Assembly: GCA_028023455.1 (NCBI GenBank)
Contig: JAQFVV010012446.1
Span: 2,046,001 to 2,110,000, forward strand
Direction: 5' to 3'
DNA: 64,000 nt
Source of the DNA: Epiperipatus broadwayi
Taxonomy: Eukaryota > Onychophora > Udeonychophora > Euonychophora > Peripatidae
Positions 10,836-23,027 of this stretch are shown here, piece by piece. The notes under the pieces were generated by a model that was not told the DNA's origin, made no database searches, and saw only the letters and a list, made by a program, of their open reading frames with translations. The translations under genes and the position numbers were made by a program. How positions within the stretch are numbered: position 1 is the first letter of the stretch; each line of letters starts with the position of its first letter.

Positions 10836-12849
10836 CATTTTTGTAAGCAACTAAACTTTTGTTATGTAAAATGTGTTCATTTATAGGTGGCGCTACAGAG
10901 AGCTTGAAGACAAAACTAGTCACCTTTTCACTGTAATATCTCCCCCCCCCACCCTAATCTCTATTTTTTTATTGCTAGCAAGTTTATGTTTGATACTATC
11001 AATTAAACCAATTCTCGGTCTTTAGTATAATACAACATCAATGTGCCAGCTGACATTTGGTTTTAAAAAAATGTTATTACATATTCCTTTCATATGAGAT
11101 GATTTATTCATGATCCATTCTCCTATGACACTTAGACACAATGTTTTCAAAGCATGGTAGAATCGACCACTCATTTATGTTATCAATTACAACCCCCAAA
11201 CTCATTAAACATCTCTTAGAATTAGCCCTTGCTCAAACCTGTTATCTTTATTTACTTGTAGTATTTATCATAAAGTTGTAAGATCAATTTTCCTAATTCA
11301 ACTGATTTTTATTTTATATTCCTTGTTTAATGATTAATCACTTCCATAGGCTGAATAATATACTTCACAATCATTTTCAATACTACTCATTCCCAATGGA
11401 AAAAAATTCTCTGTCCCTTTAATAAAGTTTTCTGATCCATAGCTTCTCCATGTAATTCTATCAAACTTTCTTATCCAATCATCTCATGATGATTGTAAGC
11501 AGCTCACAATTTCTTGAGGAACAAAGTTAAGATTCCACTTTTATGTCTATTATCCTTTCAGACATAACTCCATTTTAGCTTTTAAGTCATGCAGTAATGT
11601 TAGAGATATTTGTTTGCTTTCTCATTAATTTACTTCATTATTAAACTCAGCCTAATTCTCTCCATATTTCACTGTGCTGTGTACTCTAGAGTCTATGTAT
11701 ATTCTCTTTTACTATTAAGTTAGTTCTATAATGCAACTTTAATTCTATGATAAATTTTGTTTATTGTACTTTCATCTCTAATAACAATTTGATTAAGCTA
11801 TTTATAATTCTTAGTATTTTTTCTTAACTCAGTACTATTAATTATATTTTTTATTGAATATATACTTCTCTAATCTTTCATAATATTCATCTTTATTCAT
11901 ACTTTATGTTCTTTCATCTGAAAATTTTTACAATATATCCTAAAATTCTGAAGCATTATTTGAAATACACCCATACTGTTAGCAAAATCTAATGACTTAA
12001 ATAAATGCCATCTATTTCTACCTTTTTTTTTTTTACTAGTTTAATGTACAAATACTTTCCATACAAGTATTTTCCATAAATCTATTGGAAAATAATAAAA
12101 GATTGGTTCAACAAATTCTTACCCAGAAATGTTACGAACAAAACTTGGTAATCTAATATCTTGCTTAGCTGTACAATATTTTAGCTTTTATTGCTAATGC
12201 CGTTAATGCCCCAACTATGCTACATTCTTCAAATTTGGATCATCTTCATCAGAACTGAAATGCATAACTATTATTGATTTTTCATACTATAATTTCTTTT
12301 TTTAAACTAACTAAATAAATAAATAACTAAATGGCTTTATTTCTTTGGAGTTCAGAAGTAGGTTGAGCATTGGAAACACCAGAATTGAAATATATTTTAA
12401 GTATCTTATTCTCCAGTGTCTGGAACATTCAATTACTTCACCAAACCATGCAGGAGATCATTAAACTATGCAGGAAATTATTTAACTGACATCAATAAGC
12501 CAAATATTTCTGATGAACAAAGCCAGCTCAAGGCAAGTGTCAAGGCACAAGTGTCCATGTTTATCAAGGCTCCTAGAGCTTGCATGATTTACATATTTTG
12601 CGAAAATCAAAAAATAAATCCAAAACATTTTATCATTCATCAAGTATAACTAACTATGTTTCTTTAGATACAACTTTATTTACTCAAATAAAATACATAT
12701 AATGCAAGATATATTTTATTTTTTTAAATGCTTTTTTTTTTTTTTGAGTGAATGGGCGGGTGGGTGGAGGGAATAGAATTCTGATTTAAAGTAAATAAAA
12801 AATTTAATGAAGATATATTTATATCTAATAATTATATATTGGTATTCAT
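10836..12849. other. AT-rich DNA, unresolved
   Basis: No gene recognised. The minus strand of 11100-11990 gives several medium-length protein-like pieces broken by stops and may be an old retroelement, but no motif was identified. A 77-codon plus-strand frame at 12416-12649 is unassigned. A 23048-type SINE is not present. T-rich and A-rich runs are common. Confidence 0.35.
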
Positions 12850-12926
12850 CTATATTCTTTATTACTTTTTGCAATGCTTTTTTTACAATCCAAATAGTTT
12901 CGATTACTCCAGCAATCTTCTTCAGA
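12850..12926 (-). repeat. Family C repeat, diverged copy
   Basis: Shares the order TTTTTGCAATGCTTTTTT..., AATAGTTTCGATTACTCC and AGCAATCTTCTTCAG with the copies at 61-143 and 32608-32689. On the minus strand the core reads CTGAAGA, a weak GATT/AATC hairpin, then GAAAC. Confidence 0.45.
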
Positions 12927-13014
12927 ACTTCTACTTATATTTCCAAATTGAGATATTAATATTATGTGGATTTGGCAATGCAATAAGAAAAATAAAGTTA
13001 TTATATATAGAAGT

Positions 13015-13266
13015 ATTTTCATCATCTAATATTAAAATATTGCATATCTTTAGAAAAATTCAAGCTTTATTTAACCTTTCCAAACACATTCAACTATTAG
13101 TAATAGTGCACGGGTTGATATATAGTAACAGTTGAATGTATTTGGAAAGTTTAATTTTTCTAATGCCAAAATGCCATCTTAACAAGAATTCAGACAAACA
13201 TTACAAGATATTTCTGTAGTGTAATTTTCACTATACTATTCTAATGCAAGGTAAGGACTATATTTA
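13015..13266. repeat. TL and H1 fragments
   Basis: 13020-13165 is a small palindrome made of the TL end sequence (CATCTAATATTA, AACCTTTCCAAACACATTCAAC and its complement GTTGAATGTATTTGGAAAG). 13195-13265 matches the H1 arm (TATTTCTGTAGTGTAATTTTC). Both are truncated. Confidence 0.55.
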
Positions 13267-14696
13267 TATATTAGACTATTTCCATCATCTAATATATGTA
13301 TTGAATGTCTTTAGAAAAAATTAACTTAATTTAAATACTCCAAATACATTCTACTGTTAGTAATAGCACACAGTATAGTATATGCACAACATTTCAAGAG
13401 GTATTATTCTCCCTTCTTCAGTTTTTCTGGCCTGACCAGTGATAACAGAGCATGGGAATCGAACTTGGACCCTTAGATTCTTGAATATTGAATTTTTAAG
13501 GTAATGCTCTAACCAATTGAGTTATCGTGCCAAAGGCAACAGCCAGTAGAAAATTTGCATTCTTATCTATGAGATTCCTCCTGATTTTTCCATTTTTTTC
13601 TAAAAACAAAGAGGTTTCCATACATTATATATAGTTACACTAGGTTCACTTATGAGGTTGTTTGCTATTGTCATGTGATTTTCTTCTTGTACCTTTTTTT
13701 CTCTATTCAATATTTTTCTATTTTCCCAATTGAACATATATGTTCACTGGTATATACATGGTTTGCTATGTTAAGCACATCTGTTTTCTCTCTTCTCATC
13801 ATCAGTTTGTGTTTCAATGTAATGACAGTCTCACCAATTGTCTTCCATGTGTTTCAATGTAATGACAGGTCTCACCAATTGTCTTCCACATTCACATGGT
13901 ATTTCATAGATAGTTTTTTCTTTTCAACATTTCAAATTTAGGCTTTGTAGATGTTAGAATTCCTCATAGGATGGTATGGCTCTGGAAAGCTGTTCTGATG
14001 TCATACTGAATGCAGATTTTCCTTAATTTGTCTGCTATTTTTAGCATATATGGGTAACTATAGTACCAATAACCGTTTTTTAATGGTTCTTTTTGTTGTC
14101 TATTTAAGGTTTTCTTAATGACAGCTGATGGATAGCTGTTTTTCATAAAAGTTTGTCCCATATAGATCTTTTCTCGAGCTTCTGAACAAACTTCTTTTGC
14201 TCTGTTCCATAGTGATATTATTACTCCATGTTTTCTATTTCTGGGGTGATTGGATGTATAGGCTAAGTACTTTCTTATAAGTATGGGTTTTCTGTATATT
14301 GTAGTTTTGATTTTGCCACGAGGGAGTCTTATCACTAGAAACCACTAATCAACTTTGCTCCTATGAAAAAGTGGGAAAATCACGATCAATCTCATAGATA
14401 AATATATGAAATTTCTGTTGACTATTGCCTTTGGTAGGATGGCTGTTAGTTAAAGCATTACCTTAAAATTCAATATTCAAGAATCTAAGAATCCAGGTTT
14501 GATTTCCATATTAGTACTGTCACAGATCAGGCCAGAAAACCTGAAGAAGAGAGAATAATACCTCTCAAAACATTATGCATATACTAACCTGTGTGCTACT
14601 AACAGCTGAATGTATTTGGGAATATTGAAATAAAGTTAAATTTCTCTAAAGACATTCAATACTTATATTAGATGATAGAAGTACTCTAATATATAA
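13267..14696. mobile_element. Penelope-like element bracketed by inverted TL arms
   Basis: The left arm (13267-about 13620) and right arm (about 14345-14696) are inverted copies of one another, about 340 bp each. Both carry TATATTAGA...CATCTAATAT at the outer end, a CTGAAGAAGAGAG...CTCTC core, a tRNA-like block (GGTTTGATTTCC / GGGAATCGAACTT) and a CTATGAGAT...TTCC inner end. The PLE reverse transcriptase/GIY-YIG relic lies between them. The same arms occur joined and empty at 20640-21210 and 33177-33748. PLEs are known to have complex direct or inverted terminal repeats, which fits. Confidence 0.72.
13670..14335 (-). pseudogene. Penelope-like reverse transcriptase C-terminus and GIY-YIG endonuclease
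   Basis: The open frame 14335-13964 reads TTIYRKPILIRKYLAYTSNH, then PRNRKHGVIISLWNRAKEVC, the thumb and linker region, and AFQSHTIL. The YRKP...Y...SNHP...K.GVI..L..RA..IC pattern is the signature of PLE reverse transcriptases just after the catalytic palm. After a frameshift, TIYEIPCECGRQ (about 13885-13920) and a NWENRKILNREKK-like piece (about 13700-13745) match the start and end of the PLE GIY-YIG nuclease, including its CxCG metal-binding motif. The GIY-YIG core itself is degraded and a roughly 40-bp segment (about 13810-13890) is duplicated. The catalytic palm (YxDD) is absent, so this is a 5'-truncated, inactive copy. An intact PLE protein nicks its target and copies its own RNA there. 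Confidence 0.88.
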
Positions 14697-14779
14697 AATG
14701 GTGATCATGTGATGTTTAATGGTTTAACATCTAATATATAAGTATAACTAGGCTACTATCATCACAAACCTTCATAAAA

Positions 14780-15060
14780 ACACAAGGGAGGGGCTGGTTT
14801 CTATTTGCTTTTAACACCTTGTGTAACTGAAGACATGAGAAAAACATGCATGATCACTAAGATGTACATTGCCATACTTAACCATACATCTTTTTCACAT
14901 CTTTGGTCAAATGTTTATGATTTCTAGATCTTAAAAGTGAATAGAAACCAGTCTCTATCTTGTGAGAGAGTGAATGTAGTGAAAATTACACTAAAGAAAT
15001 ATTATTCATTATTGGATAATCACTAGTCTAATGAGTGACTAAAAAAAGTTATTAACGTAA
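14780..15060. mobile_element. Family H1 element, shortened palindrome
   Basis: The left arm (14783-14870: GGTTTCTATTTGCTTTTAACACC) pairs with the right arm (14890-14985: GATCTTAAAAGTGAATAGAAACC). The block TTTTTCACATCTTTGGTCA is kept on the right. The one-sided tail GGATAATCACTAGTCTAATGAGTGACTAA follows at 15015-15048. The hammerhead-like core is lost from the middle. Confidence 0.65.
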
Positions 15061-15079
15061 GATAATTTTTTAAAAATAT

Positions 15080-15490
15080 TTAAAAGGTTTGAACTCAGAT
15101 ATTAAAAATATAGTGCTGTAAGGTCTCCCATCCCTCTTATATGTATCTAAATGGATTATGTTCTGTACATGCGGGGTCAAGATGAGAAGGTTGATACTAA
15201 TGTGGGCTTTGAGTGTTCCATCATCAGATTTTCAATGAAATGGACCGCTGAGCCTGTCCATTAAAATATGAAGATTGGCTACCTTAATATAAGCTAAGCA
15301 GTGATTATATATGTGAGTGGAGATAATCTGGACCAACTGACGAGTGCTGCTTTAGCACGAAATACGTTTATTTGTGATTATTTATCTTTTCAACATGAGC
15401 CCGATCAAGTGGGTGTGTCAGCAATATGAAATAGTGTGGATAGTTGAGGGTCGTGTGAAGTTCGAACCCTATATATTACATATTTTGAGT
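15080..15490 (+). mobile_element. Family H2 element with hammerhead-like motif
   Basis: Similar in order to 52270-52750: a CATCCCTCTT...ATTTAAATGGAT-like start, a CATCAGATTTTCAAT block, CCTGTCCATTAAAATATG, CAGTGATTATATAT, the hammerhead core, then GATCAAGTGG, GAGGGTCGTGTG and a B-box-like end AAGTTCGAACCC near 15460. The right half also matches 42355-42455. Confidence 0.65.
15331..15425 (+). ncRNA. Hammerhead-like core (CTGACGA)
   Basis: CTGACGA at 15337-15343 is followed by a perfect 5-bp stem GTGCT/AGCAC with loop GCTTT (15344-15358) and GAAA at 15359-15362. These are the three conserved parts of a hammerhead ribozyme in the right order, with the favoured G-C pair closing stem II. The 3' strand of stem III and the cleavage site, expected near 15390-15400 by comparison with 52663-52669, are altered (ACATGAGCC), so this copy is probably not active. 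Confidence 0.55.
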
Positions 15491-17417
15491 GCAGATATGA
15501 AAAAACCTGTACTGTAGAAAAAAAGTGATATATTAAAAATATTTAAGTGTTTTTTAATCATACGTAAAAGAGGTCCCCTCTCCTCCATGAAATCATAGCA
15601 TCGGATCTTGGTTTTTTCTCGGGCCGGCTATGATGCTAAGTCTCAGAATGGAATACTTTATGGAAACATATGGTCTACATATATATATATAGCTTACGTA
15701 ATGTTGTTAATATGATCAAATATTTTTATTTTACCATAGGAATGAATCAAATTAAATGATTACTGAACAAATATAGTACTTCAATCGTATAAATTGTTAT
15801 CATCAGCAAACAGGAAAAGACTCTGCGTGTGAATATAATTGCTACCAACTCAACTACGATGAACATTAACAAGATCTAAAAAGTAATGTGAATAGAGAGC
15901 TTAACACTATTATATTATGAAAGATATTAAGATTAACTTACTTCCTACTCATTCTTTCGTGATTGTGTCATAGTTTTTTTTGCATAAATTAATTTGGTTT
16001 TACTTTTCAGAAAAACTTCTGACAAGTTAAATACAGTATAGAATTTGAAAAAAAATCTTTATTCCAACTTTAAAAAAAGCATAAAAAAACTCAAGACGTA
16101 GAGATTAGCATTTTACAAAAATCGACTTATTTTTATAATAATACTTTTACAAATATCTTCCACTTCATTAAGTTTTCTCACATTTTAATTATGTGGATGA
16201 TGTTGATAAAAAAAATTAAATTACAGTGGATGAAAAAATCAGTTACACAATAAAGCCACTCCTGGCAAGGGTAAAGGTTAACTTTTTAAGGGTATAGAAG
16301 AATGTTGCACAGCATGATGGGTAAAAAAAATTAAACAATTGTCAAGGATTTTTTTTTTTTTTTAATAAAAAGATATTAGTTTCTAAATTTTAAAAAGAAA
16401 TCAATAAGTAGAGGGATGGATGTTGAAATATGAAGAATCAAATTATCAACAAACTAAAACAAATTAAATAACACAAATTAAAGTTAATTACTTTTTTCTC
16501 CTTTTGTCTACAAGTGAACACAGATGACATGGTAACCACAGAATTATCAAACTCCCAGAAACATAATACAAACTCTTATTTTAAAAATAATTTGTGTTAT
16601 GTATATAAACACACACGCTTACTGCATCAACAAAAGTAAAAGTTAAGAAACGCCATCTTCAATAAGAAGTCATAGAGTAATAGTGAAAAAAACCTCCTGA
16701 TTTGCCCATTTCCACATGTTAGGATTTGAATGTGTCCCAATTTTTAATTTTCCAGTGACCACTTCCCACCGAGCTGTATTAACACAGCGGACCAAAATAA
16801 TAATCAATTCAGACTGACAATCAAAGAAGACGAACCGTAAGGAGAAAGGGTTACCGATCAATCTAATATTGACAGTTTCGATTAATCTAAGTCAAGCATG
16901 TAATTATTTGAGGAAAACAATGACATATCAGAATTACAAATGAGTGTTACTCCAAAGTCACAAGGGAAGTGGAATTAATTTGATGATATAGAAATGTTGT
17001 AAAAAAATATTATTTGATAAACAAAATGAAGGAATATGAAATTAAAATCACCATCCTTTGTGCTTTGGAGGTTAAGATAAATACAAGTAGGGAATCATTT
17101 GTGGAACAATAAGTTAATTGGATTAAGAAAATAGTAACAATTGAATAAACTAAGAGAATAATAGGTAAAAATAGAGCGACAAAATAATTAACTGTTTCCC
17201 CCCAAATTCATCTATTAGTTAAGAAGATATTCAATGTCGAATTGTCTGAAAAAGAAAATAGGAAAGCCATACTGTTTCAAACAATCCACCTCCGTAGATT
17301 TAAAGAAGTTCTATATTTGTCAATAGGTCGTACTAATCATATTATAATGTCCATGTACATTGAAGGCTATTTACTTATAATTTTAATTATAACTTTTAAT
17401 AGCCCGAAATATTGATG
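15491..17417. other. AT-rich DNA, no gene seen
   Basis: No gene recognised. The minus-strand frame 16861-16670 (63 codons) has ordinary-looking composition but no motif I know. The reverse complement of 16645-16660 holds GAAGATGGCGTTTC, similar to a YY1-type site; this may be chance. Confidence 0.4.
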
Positions 17418-17932
17418 AAATAATACGGAAGCACTGAAAACTACTAGCGAGCTATATGTAAATTAAACTATCAGTAAACGTAGATGTAGAATAAGCCTAT
17501 CTCCACTTTAGCTTTGATCGTATATAAACATACCCTTTACTGATATGCCGTATTTACACGCAGAGCGTGTTTACACATACTAACGTAATTTCAAGACAAC
17601 AAAGGCTGACCGGAAATCACTATAACTATTTAAATTTACATCTATTAACTGAAGATTAATTTAATTTTATGAGGAATTTAAATATGAGGCTCGATTTTTC
17701 CCTCTAAATAGTTATAGTGATTTCAGTTTAGTTTATAGTTGTCTGGAAATTACGTTAGTATATATAAATAACGCTCTGCGTGTAAATATATCACTAAATG
17801 GTATGTTTCGATCAAAGCTAAAGTCTAGGTGGGTTCTTCTGTATTTACGTTTACTGATAGTTTAATTTATATATATCTCGCCGGAGTTTTTCAGTACTTC
17901 CGCATTATTTTATAAAATTAAATAGAATTTAA
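17418..17932. mobile_element. Long-arm foldback element, about 515 bp
   Basis: The left arm (17418-17635) and right arm (17700-17932) are inverted copies over about 200 bp. They share the ends AATAATACGGAAGCACTGAAAA, then CTATCAGTAAACGTA, TTTAGCTTTGATCG, TTTACACGCAGAGCGT, CTAACGTAATTTC and AATCACTATAACTATTTA, with roughly one difference in ten. The centre is a 65-bp AT-rich loop. No coding. It would fold into a long hairpin if transcribed. A non-autonomous foldback DNA transposon is the simplest reading; no clear target duplication was found. Confidence 0.8.
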
Positions 17933-18527
17933 AGTTTTGAATATTACGTTCTCTGAATTACAACTATTAATTTAATTGATTTAGTGTAGTATAAATGCAA
18001 ACGTATTAATATTTCATTGCTGTTTGTTAAATTAAATGATTACTGCTATTAATCCTTGGTGCGACAATAAAATTAGTATTATTCATTGTATATATTATAT
18101 CTATGGCATGACCATTCGCTACCAAGCTATACACACAATTCATTCTAATAAAGATGAGCGATTGATTCTCTCTCTAGGCTATCTGCAGCACAATCTTTGA
18201 ATCAATTCATGTGTTACATAGTTTAACTAAACACCACAAAAATATCAAAGTTCTAGCATGTTTGGATTAAAAGTTACCTGATGAGATTTGACAATGTGTT
18301 TCATACTTTATCCATGTGAAAGACATTAAATTTAAATTTGACAAAGTTGTTACTGAATCATTTGAAATGCGTTAAACCATGACATCTGTGAACCCCATGT
18401 CTGTTTTCAAATGATGTGCAATATTTTGTGATTGTAGAGACGAATAAAAATAACTGATGATGTATAAAACACAATGTCATATTTTCTGTCATAGTAAATG
18501 GCCCAGACATCCCAGAGTCTTCAAATC

Positions 18528-18958
18528 TCTGTGGTAAATCGCTAAATACTGTCATTTTGTAACACATGTTGTTTCAAAGATGATAGCAAGTAACTTGAAG
18601 AGAGAATCAGTAACTTTTTCTCTGGGTGCACAATGGATCAAAACAACGGTTCCATCCTTTATCTAGAAATGATTTTTTTTATGACTATACAAACCAATCC
18701 GTGAAACATATCCACACACAGGACTTGATGGTCTATTTTTTAATTCCCAAATGTTGTCTTTTACCTTCTTCAGCAGAAAACTTTTCTTTCTGAAATACTT
18801 CAATACCACTCTCCAATGTCTTCTATTCTCTATCATATTTTTCCAATAGAAACAATTGATTTTCAAAAAAATTTTGAGATAATCCTTATAATATAAATAG
18901 GATAAGAAGGATACAAATTATTAAAAGTAGGGTGATAAAAAATGAGCAACAATAATTT
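18528..18958 (-). pseudogene. Unassigned protein-like relic with one in-frame stop
   Basis: From about 18925 down to 18528 the minus strand reads in one frame with a single TAG near 18663. Recognisable pieces are CFYWKNMIENRRHWRVVLKY, SSPVCGYVSRIGLYSHKKNH and, after the stop, IKDGTVVLIHCAPREKV. Its codon content is less AT-biased than the surroundings and the composition is that of a globular protein, but I do not recognise the family. It could be a decayed transposon or retroposed gene. Stop codons upstream near 18930 and downstream at 18526 bound it. Confidence 0.25.
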
Positions 18959-20590
18959 AGCTACTAGATACTAGATGGCAATGTTAAAAGATACCCAATA
19001 GTAATTTCTGGCTTATATCCATGTAAAAAAATTGTTGCGTACTATCAATATAGTGAGAAATGCATTAATATTGTCCAAACTAATAATTGGAGAAATTCCA
19101 AACTACGTTGAATTCAATACAAGATCTTAATCAAAGCTTACTATCTTATCATTTACAAGTTATTAACTAAATCAATGCTTAAGCAGTTGGCTGCTTGTAA
19201 AGACAGAAGCAGCAATATTTAACACAGAAGTTATCTTGAAATCACAGTAGTTTTGTTAACGTAAATAGAAATTATTGTCATCAAAATCTTTCTATCATTA
19301 TATATCTAAGTGAAGTTAAAGCCAAACTCTTACAAAACTATAACTTCTTCTAATTTTAAGTTTCTAATTGATTATATCTAAATATTTGATATGCATGATA
19401 TTATTGGACAAACCTGAGGACATACTTTGAAAATGATAAATATCAATTCTCAAATATCAAAGTTTCCAACATACATGACTATTAGAAACTGAGCTATGAT
19501 GTTGAAATCTTATATCCATTCATCTGCTGAGTATTACATTCAGTATATTGTATTTTTATCTAGTTAAATAAAATTACGAGCAAAATTCATGATTTATAAG
19601 AATCATATTCACATTTCACAACAGTCATATCATTAAAATGAAAATATTTTTTTTGGCTAAATTGAACAAAAGTCAAATCAAGTTGGAGATATTTCACTAT
19701 GTGCAAAAAAAAAAAGGAAGAAAAAAAGAAAACATTGATAAGCCATTAGCACATGTAATTGTAAAATATGGTATAAATGATATGTTGCCATCAAATTTTT
19801 TGTCATTTACATGAGTAGCTTACATTCTAATGTGTGTATTAAATTTTGTGATTGAAGGCAGATTAGCTAGACAAAGATCTATATACCATCAACATCAGAT
19901 CATACTTATTCATACGGAGAGCCAGCCCAAGAGTTTTTAGTACTCTAAGCAAAATACAATCTTAATTTCTTCTATTAATCTTTTCTCTTATTTACTATTT
20001 CACTCTTTCTTGTATCCCCCTCCTATTATTAGACACTCTGTGCATTGAATAGCTTGCAAACTTTCATGCAATGTATGCTGCCTAATGTACCTGTAGTTCA
20101 GACCGGTTCTGCTCATATGCTTTGTACAGCAGTTATATTTCAACTTAAGACCTTCTGTAAATTTTAGTAATCAATCAATAGACACCAAATGGCATAGTTC
20201 TATAAAATTCCTATCTTGATCTGAGATAAAGATTTTATAGCACTATACTAACTAGTGTTCATTAATTACTTAAGCTTGCAGTACATGACTCTGGAGTAGG
20301 ACAAAAGCAACAGAAGAGTATGAGGATCATGAGAGCATATGATGGTCAAAGCAATTCACCATAATTTATTATAGCATCTCAATTCAGAAGCCTTTGCCCT
20401 GAGTGGTTTAGTGTGCTAATTGTATCATACTCAAGGTCCTGGGATAGATTCCATTTCTGGCATACAAAGTGCTTGAATGAAATCCTGAACAATAAGCCAT
20501 TTGATTACTTATTTATTATAAACTTTAATGAGCCAAATATGATCAAACTTATCATTTATATTCGTAATTATACATTGGAATATGTCTAAT
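18959..20590. other. AT-rich DNA; possible decayed family A fragment
   Basis: No gene seen. A stretch near 20165-20250 (TAATCAATCAATAGACACC, AAAATTCCTATCTTGATC) resembles a heavily mutated family A arm. A family G-like SINE relic lies near 20393-20515 (GTGGTTTAGTGTGCTAATTG, GGGATAGATTCC). Confidence 0.4.
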
Positions 20591-20688
20591 AGCAGAGGTT
20601 AGTATATAAGACAATGCTTTAAGTGATTTTATTTTCCTCAGCAGAGGTTAGTATATAAGACAATGCTTTAAGTGATTTTATTTTCCTC
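20591..20688 (+). repeat. Perfect 49-bp tandem duplication
   Basis: 20591-20639 and 20640-20688 are identical (start AGCAGAGGTTAGTATATAAG, end TTATTTTCCTC). The second copy is continuous with the TL palindrome, so the duplication arose at the palindrome edge. Confidence 0.95.
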
Positions 20689-21210
20689 TCTTCTTTAGGT
20701 GTTGTTAGCCTGATCAGTAATAGTCTTAGCATGAGAATCAAACCTGGAAACTTTAGATTTTCAATACTGAAGTGATATTCTAACAAAGTCGGCCATTTTG
20801 TCAAAGACAACAGTCAGTAGGAATAATCATATATTTGTCAATGAGAGTCTTCAAATTTTCTCCACTTTTTCTTAAGGACAAGGTTAAGAAAAAGTAGAAA
20901 AATCAGGACCTTTTAGATAAATACATAAAATTTCTACCGAATGTTATCTTTGGCCTACTTGATTAGGGAATTACTTTAAATTCAATATTTACAGACTTAA
21001 AGATCTAAGTTTGATTCCCCTGCTACTTACTATTGCCACTGATTAGGTCTTAGCTCTTGAAAAAGAGAATAATAATTGAAATGCTGCTTTAATATTGACT
21101 TGTAAACTATTACTAAGAGTTGAAAGTATTTGAAAAGTTTAAACTTTACATTTTTCTAAACACATTAATAATTAATATTAGATGATGTAAATAATCCAAT
21201 ATTAGATAAT
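20640..21210. mobile_element. Empty TL palindrome
   Basis: Left arm 20640-20873, right arm about 20885-21210, meeting at an inverted CTTTTTCTTAA / TTAAGAAAAAG near 20868-20898. The arms carry the tRNA-like block (GAATCAAACCTGG left; AGTTTGATTCCCC right at 21012-21024) and the same inner ends as the PLE-bearing unit at 13.3-14.7 kb, but no coding in between. It is therefore an internally deleted relative. Confidence 0.72.
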
Positions 21211-21627
21211 GGAATTAGATTGACATATTAATTACTACTAAAATATCGACATCACAAACTTTCAGTCAGCACAAATAACAAATATTTTTTTTTATCACAT
21301 TTGTTTATAATGTGTTACATGAAGCAATGGATTTATACATAAATAATAATAGAATGCAGACATAAAATAAAGAGATGGAATATAAAAAACTTTTGGTGTT
21401 TGAGTCTTCGACACCTACTATTAAATCTGACAGGATATTTATGGAAGTAAATTAATATGAAAACTTTTTTTAAAAAAAAAAATAATTAAACACTGTTTTA
21501 TAATAAACTATTAAAAAAGGAAAAATTCCGAAGGCGCCATGCTGCTAAAACAACAAAATTAGCAAACAACAAAAAATAATTTCTTTATTAGTCTAATGAA
21601 TTATTTAGGTTTAAATCATTATTATAC

Positions 21628-21910
21628 TAATTAATGTGACCTTATGCTGTTTACTACATTGGTGAACCCAAGAACTAAAGATTCCTAATAGTAACTCGAA
21701 TTCTAATGCTTGAACATCATACGACTTCCGAGCAACTAACCAATTTGATTAATTTTTTTTATAATATAACAAAATTTATTATTCAGTTAAAAAATTCTTT
21801 GATTCAAACTCCACTTCTCATGGTTGAATATCACACAACCTCCTAAGCAACTAACCAATTTCATTACTAATGTGGTCCTATGCTGTTTAGTACAATGATG
21901 TGACCATGTG
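21628..21910 (+). repeat. Diverged bipartite duplication
   Basis: Two blocks recur: a TGTGACCTTATGCTGTTTAC type block (21640, 21870) and a CTTGAACATCATACGACTTC ... GAGCAACTAACCAATTTGAT type block (21708, 21822). The spacing differs between copies. Element type unknown. Confidence 0.5.
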
Positions 21911-22545
21911 TCATAGATTCTTGATTACTTGATTATGGTATTTCAATGTTATGTGACCTACATAGCAACTAAAGCCATTTTCTTTTTTTTTAATAACAAA
22001 TTTAATCCCACCCAAGATGATAGTTAGAATTAAAATTATGTATATAAAGTGTATTTAATGAGATAACACAAATGCTAAGTTGATTACCGATTCACAATCA
22101 TTTGTGATGTCATCCTAAATCATCAGCTAAGCATAAATGTAAAGAAGTTCTGTAATATGACCTTTAGTTGTAAAAAAATAAAAAAATAAACCAAGTCAAA
22201 GCTTGAAATAATGTAACTAATCTTAATGATGTAAAGAGATCATTAAAGTGTTAGGATATAGTCATAAATATTGAATTCTAGATGTCAAATGATGACTAGC
22301 TACTATTGAGGATGATCAAGTGTTGTTACATTCTAGTTAACTGTTCAAACTATTTTTGAGCAATACCCTTCCATTCAATATATATCAACATTTTCAACCA
22401 TTACTGGTCCTTTGATCTGTAATCTCTTCTCTTCATATCAACATATTTCCTTATTCCACAACTGTTCTTCTATTATCATCTACTGCAGTAATACATCAAG
22501 ACTATCTTACAATCTAGTTTCTTTCAGTAATATCAATGCCTTACA

Positions 22546-22680
22546 TGGTTTAGTGCAGCAATAAAGTGTCAGATTCTGGACTGCAAGATTCCAATTCTTC
22601 CGTTTTGAATGATCAAAATTCTTATGGCTTTCCAAGCAAAAAAGCCACTTAATCATTTATTTGTTCATTTAGGGATGTTA
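22546..22680 (+). repeat. Family G SINE (tRNA-derived), diverged
   Basis: Head: ACATGGTTTAGTGCAGCAAT, GTCAGATTCTGGACTGCAAG, ATTCC. Tail: CTTATGGCTTTCCAAGCAAA, AAAGCCACTTAATC. The TGGTTTAGTGCARTGG block resembles a Pol III A box, and the GATTCC region a weakened B box. Confidence 0.6.
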
Positions 22681-22719
22681 ATGATATTCATTTGAACTTT
22701 CACCCAAATATTTCACTTT

Positions 22720-22880
22720 TAATAATTTCTCGTTACTCTACCATAGATTCTTTCATACTTCAGTGAGTGATTTGAAATCTCTATACTACTCTTCTGTCAA
22801 GTGTCCAAATCTCATAACCGTAAGCAAGCTCTGGTCAAACATATCTATTGAAATCTTATTTTCTAAATACACGGATATAA
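22720..22880 (-). pseudogene. LINE reverse transcriptase 3' fragment
   Basis: On the minus strand a piece reads MFDQSLLTVMRFGHLTEE, which resembles the FDQCVLPVMTYG.ETW.LT motif that follows the catalytic domain in RTE-type reverse transcriptases, then YRDFKSLTEV. Short, mutated, and not attached to other LINE parts. Confidence 0.5.
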
Positions 22881-23027
22881 GTTATTTCTAATTATTTGTG
22901 ATAAGAAATAATAAATTAATTACTATCTGACCAAAAAAATGAGTCTTCAGTAATTATTCCTGGTGGATATTAAATAAAAAACATTCGCTAATACATGTGT
23001 TTTAAACTTAAACTATTCTGATTCGGT

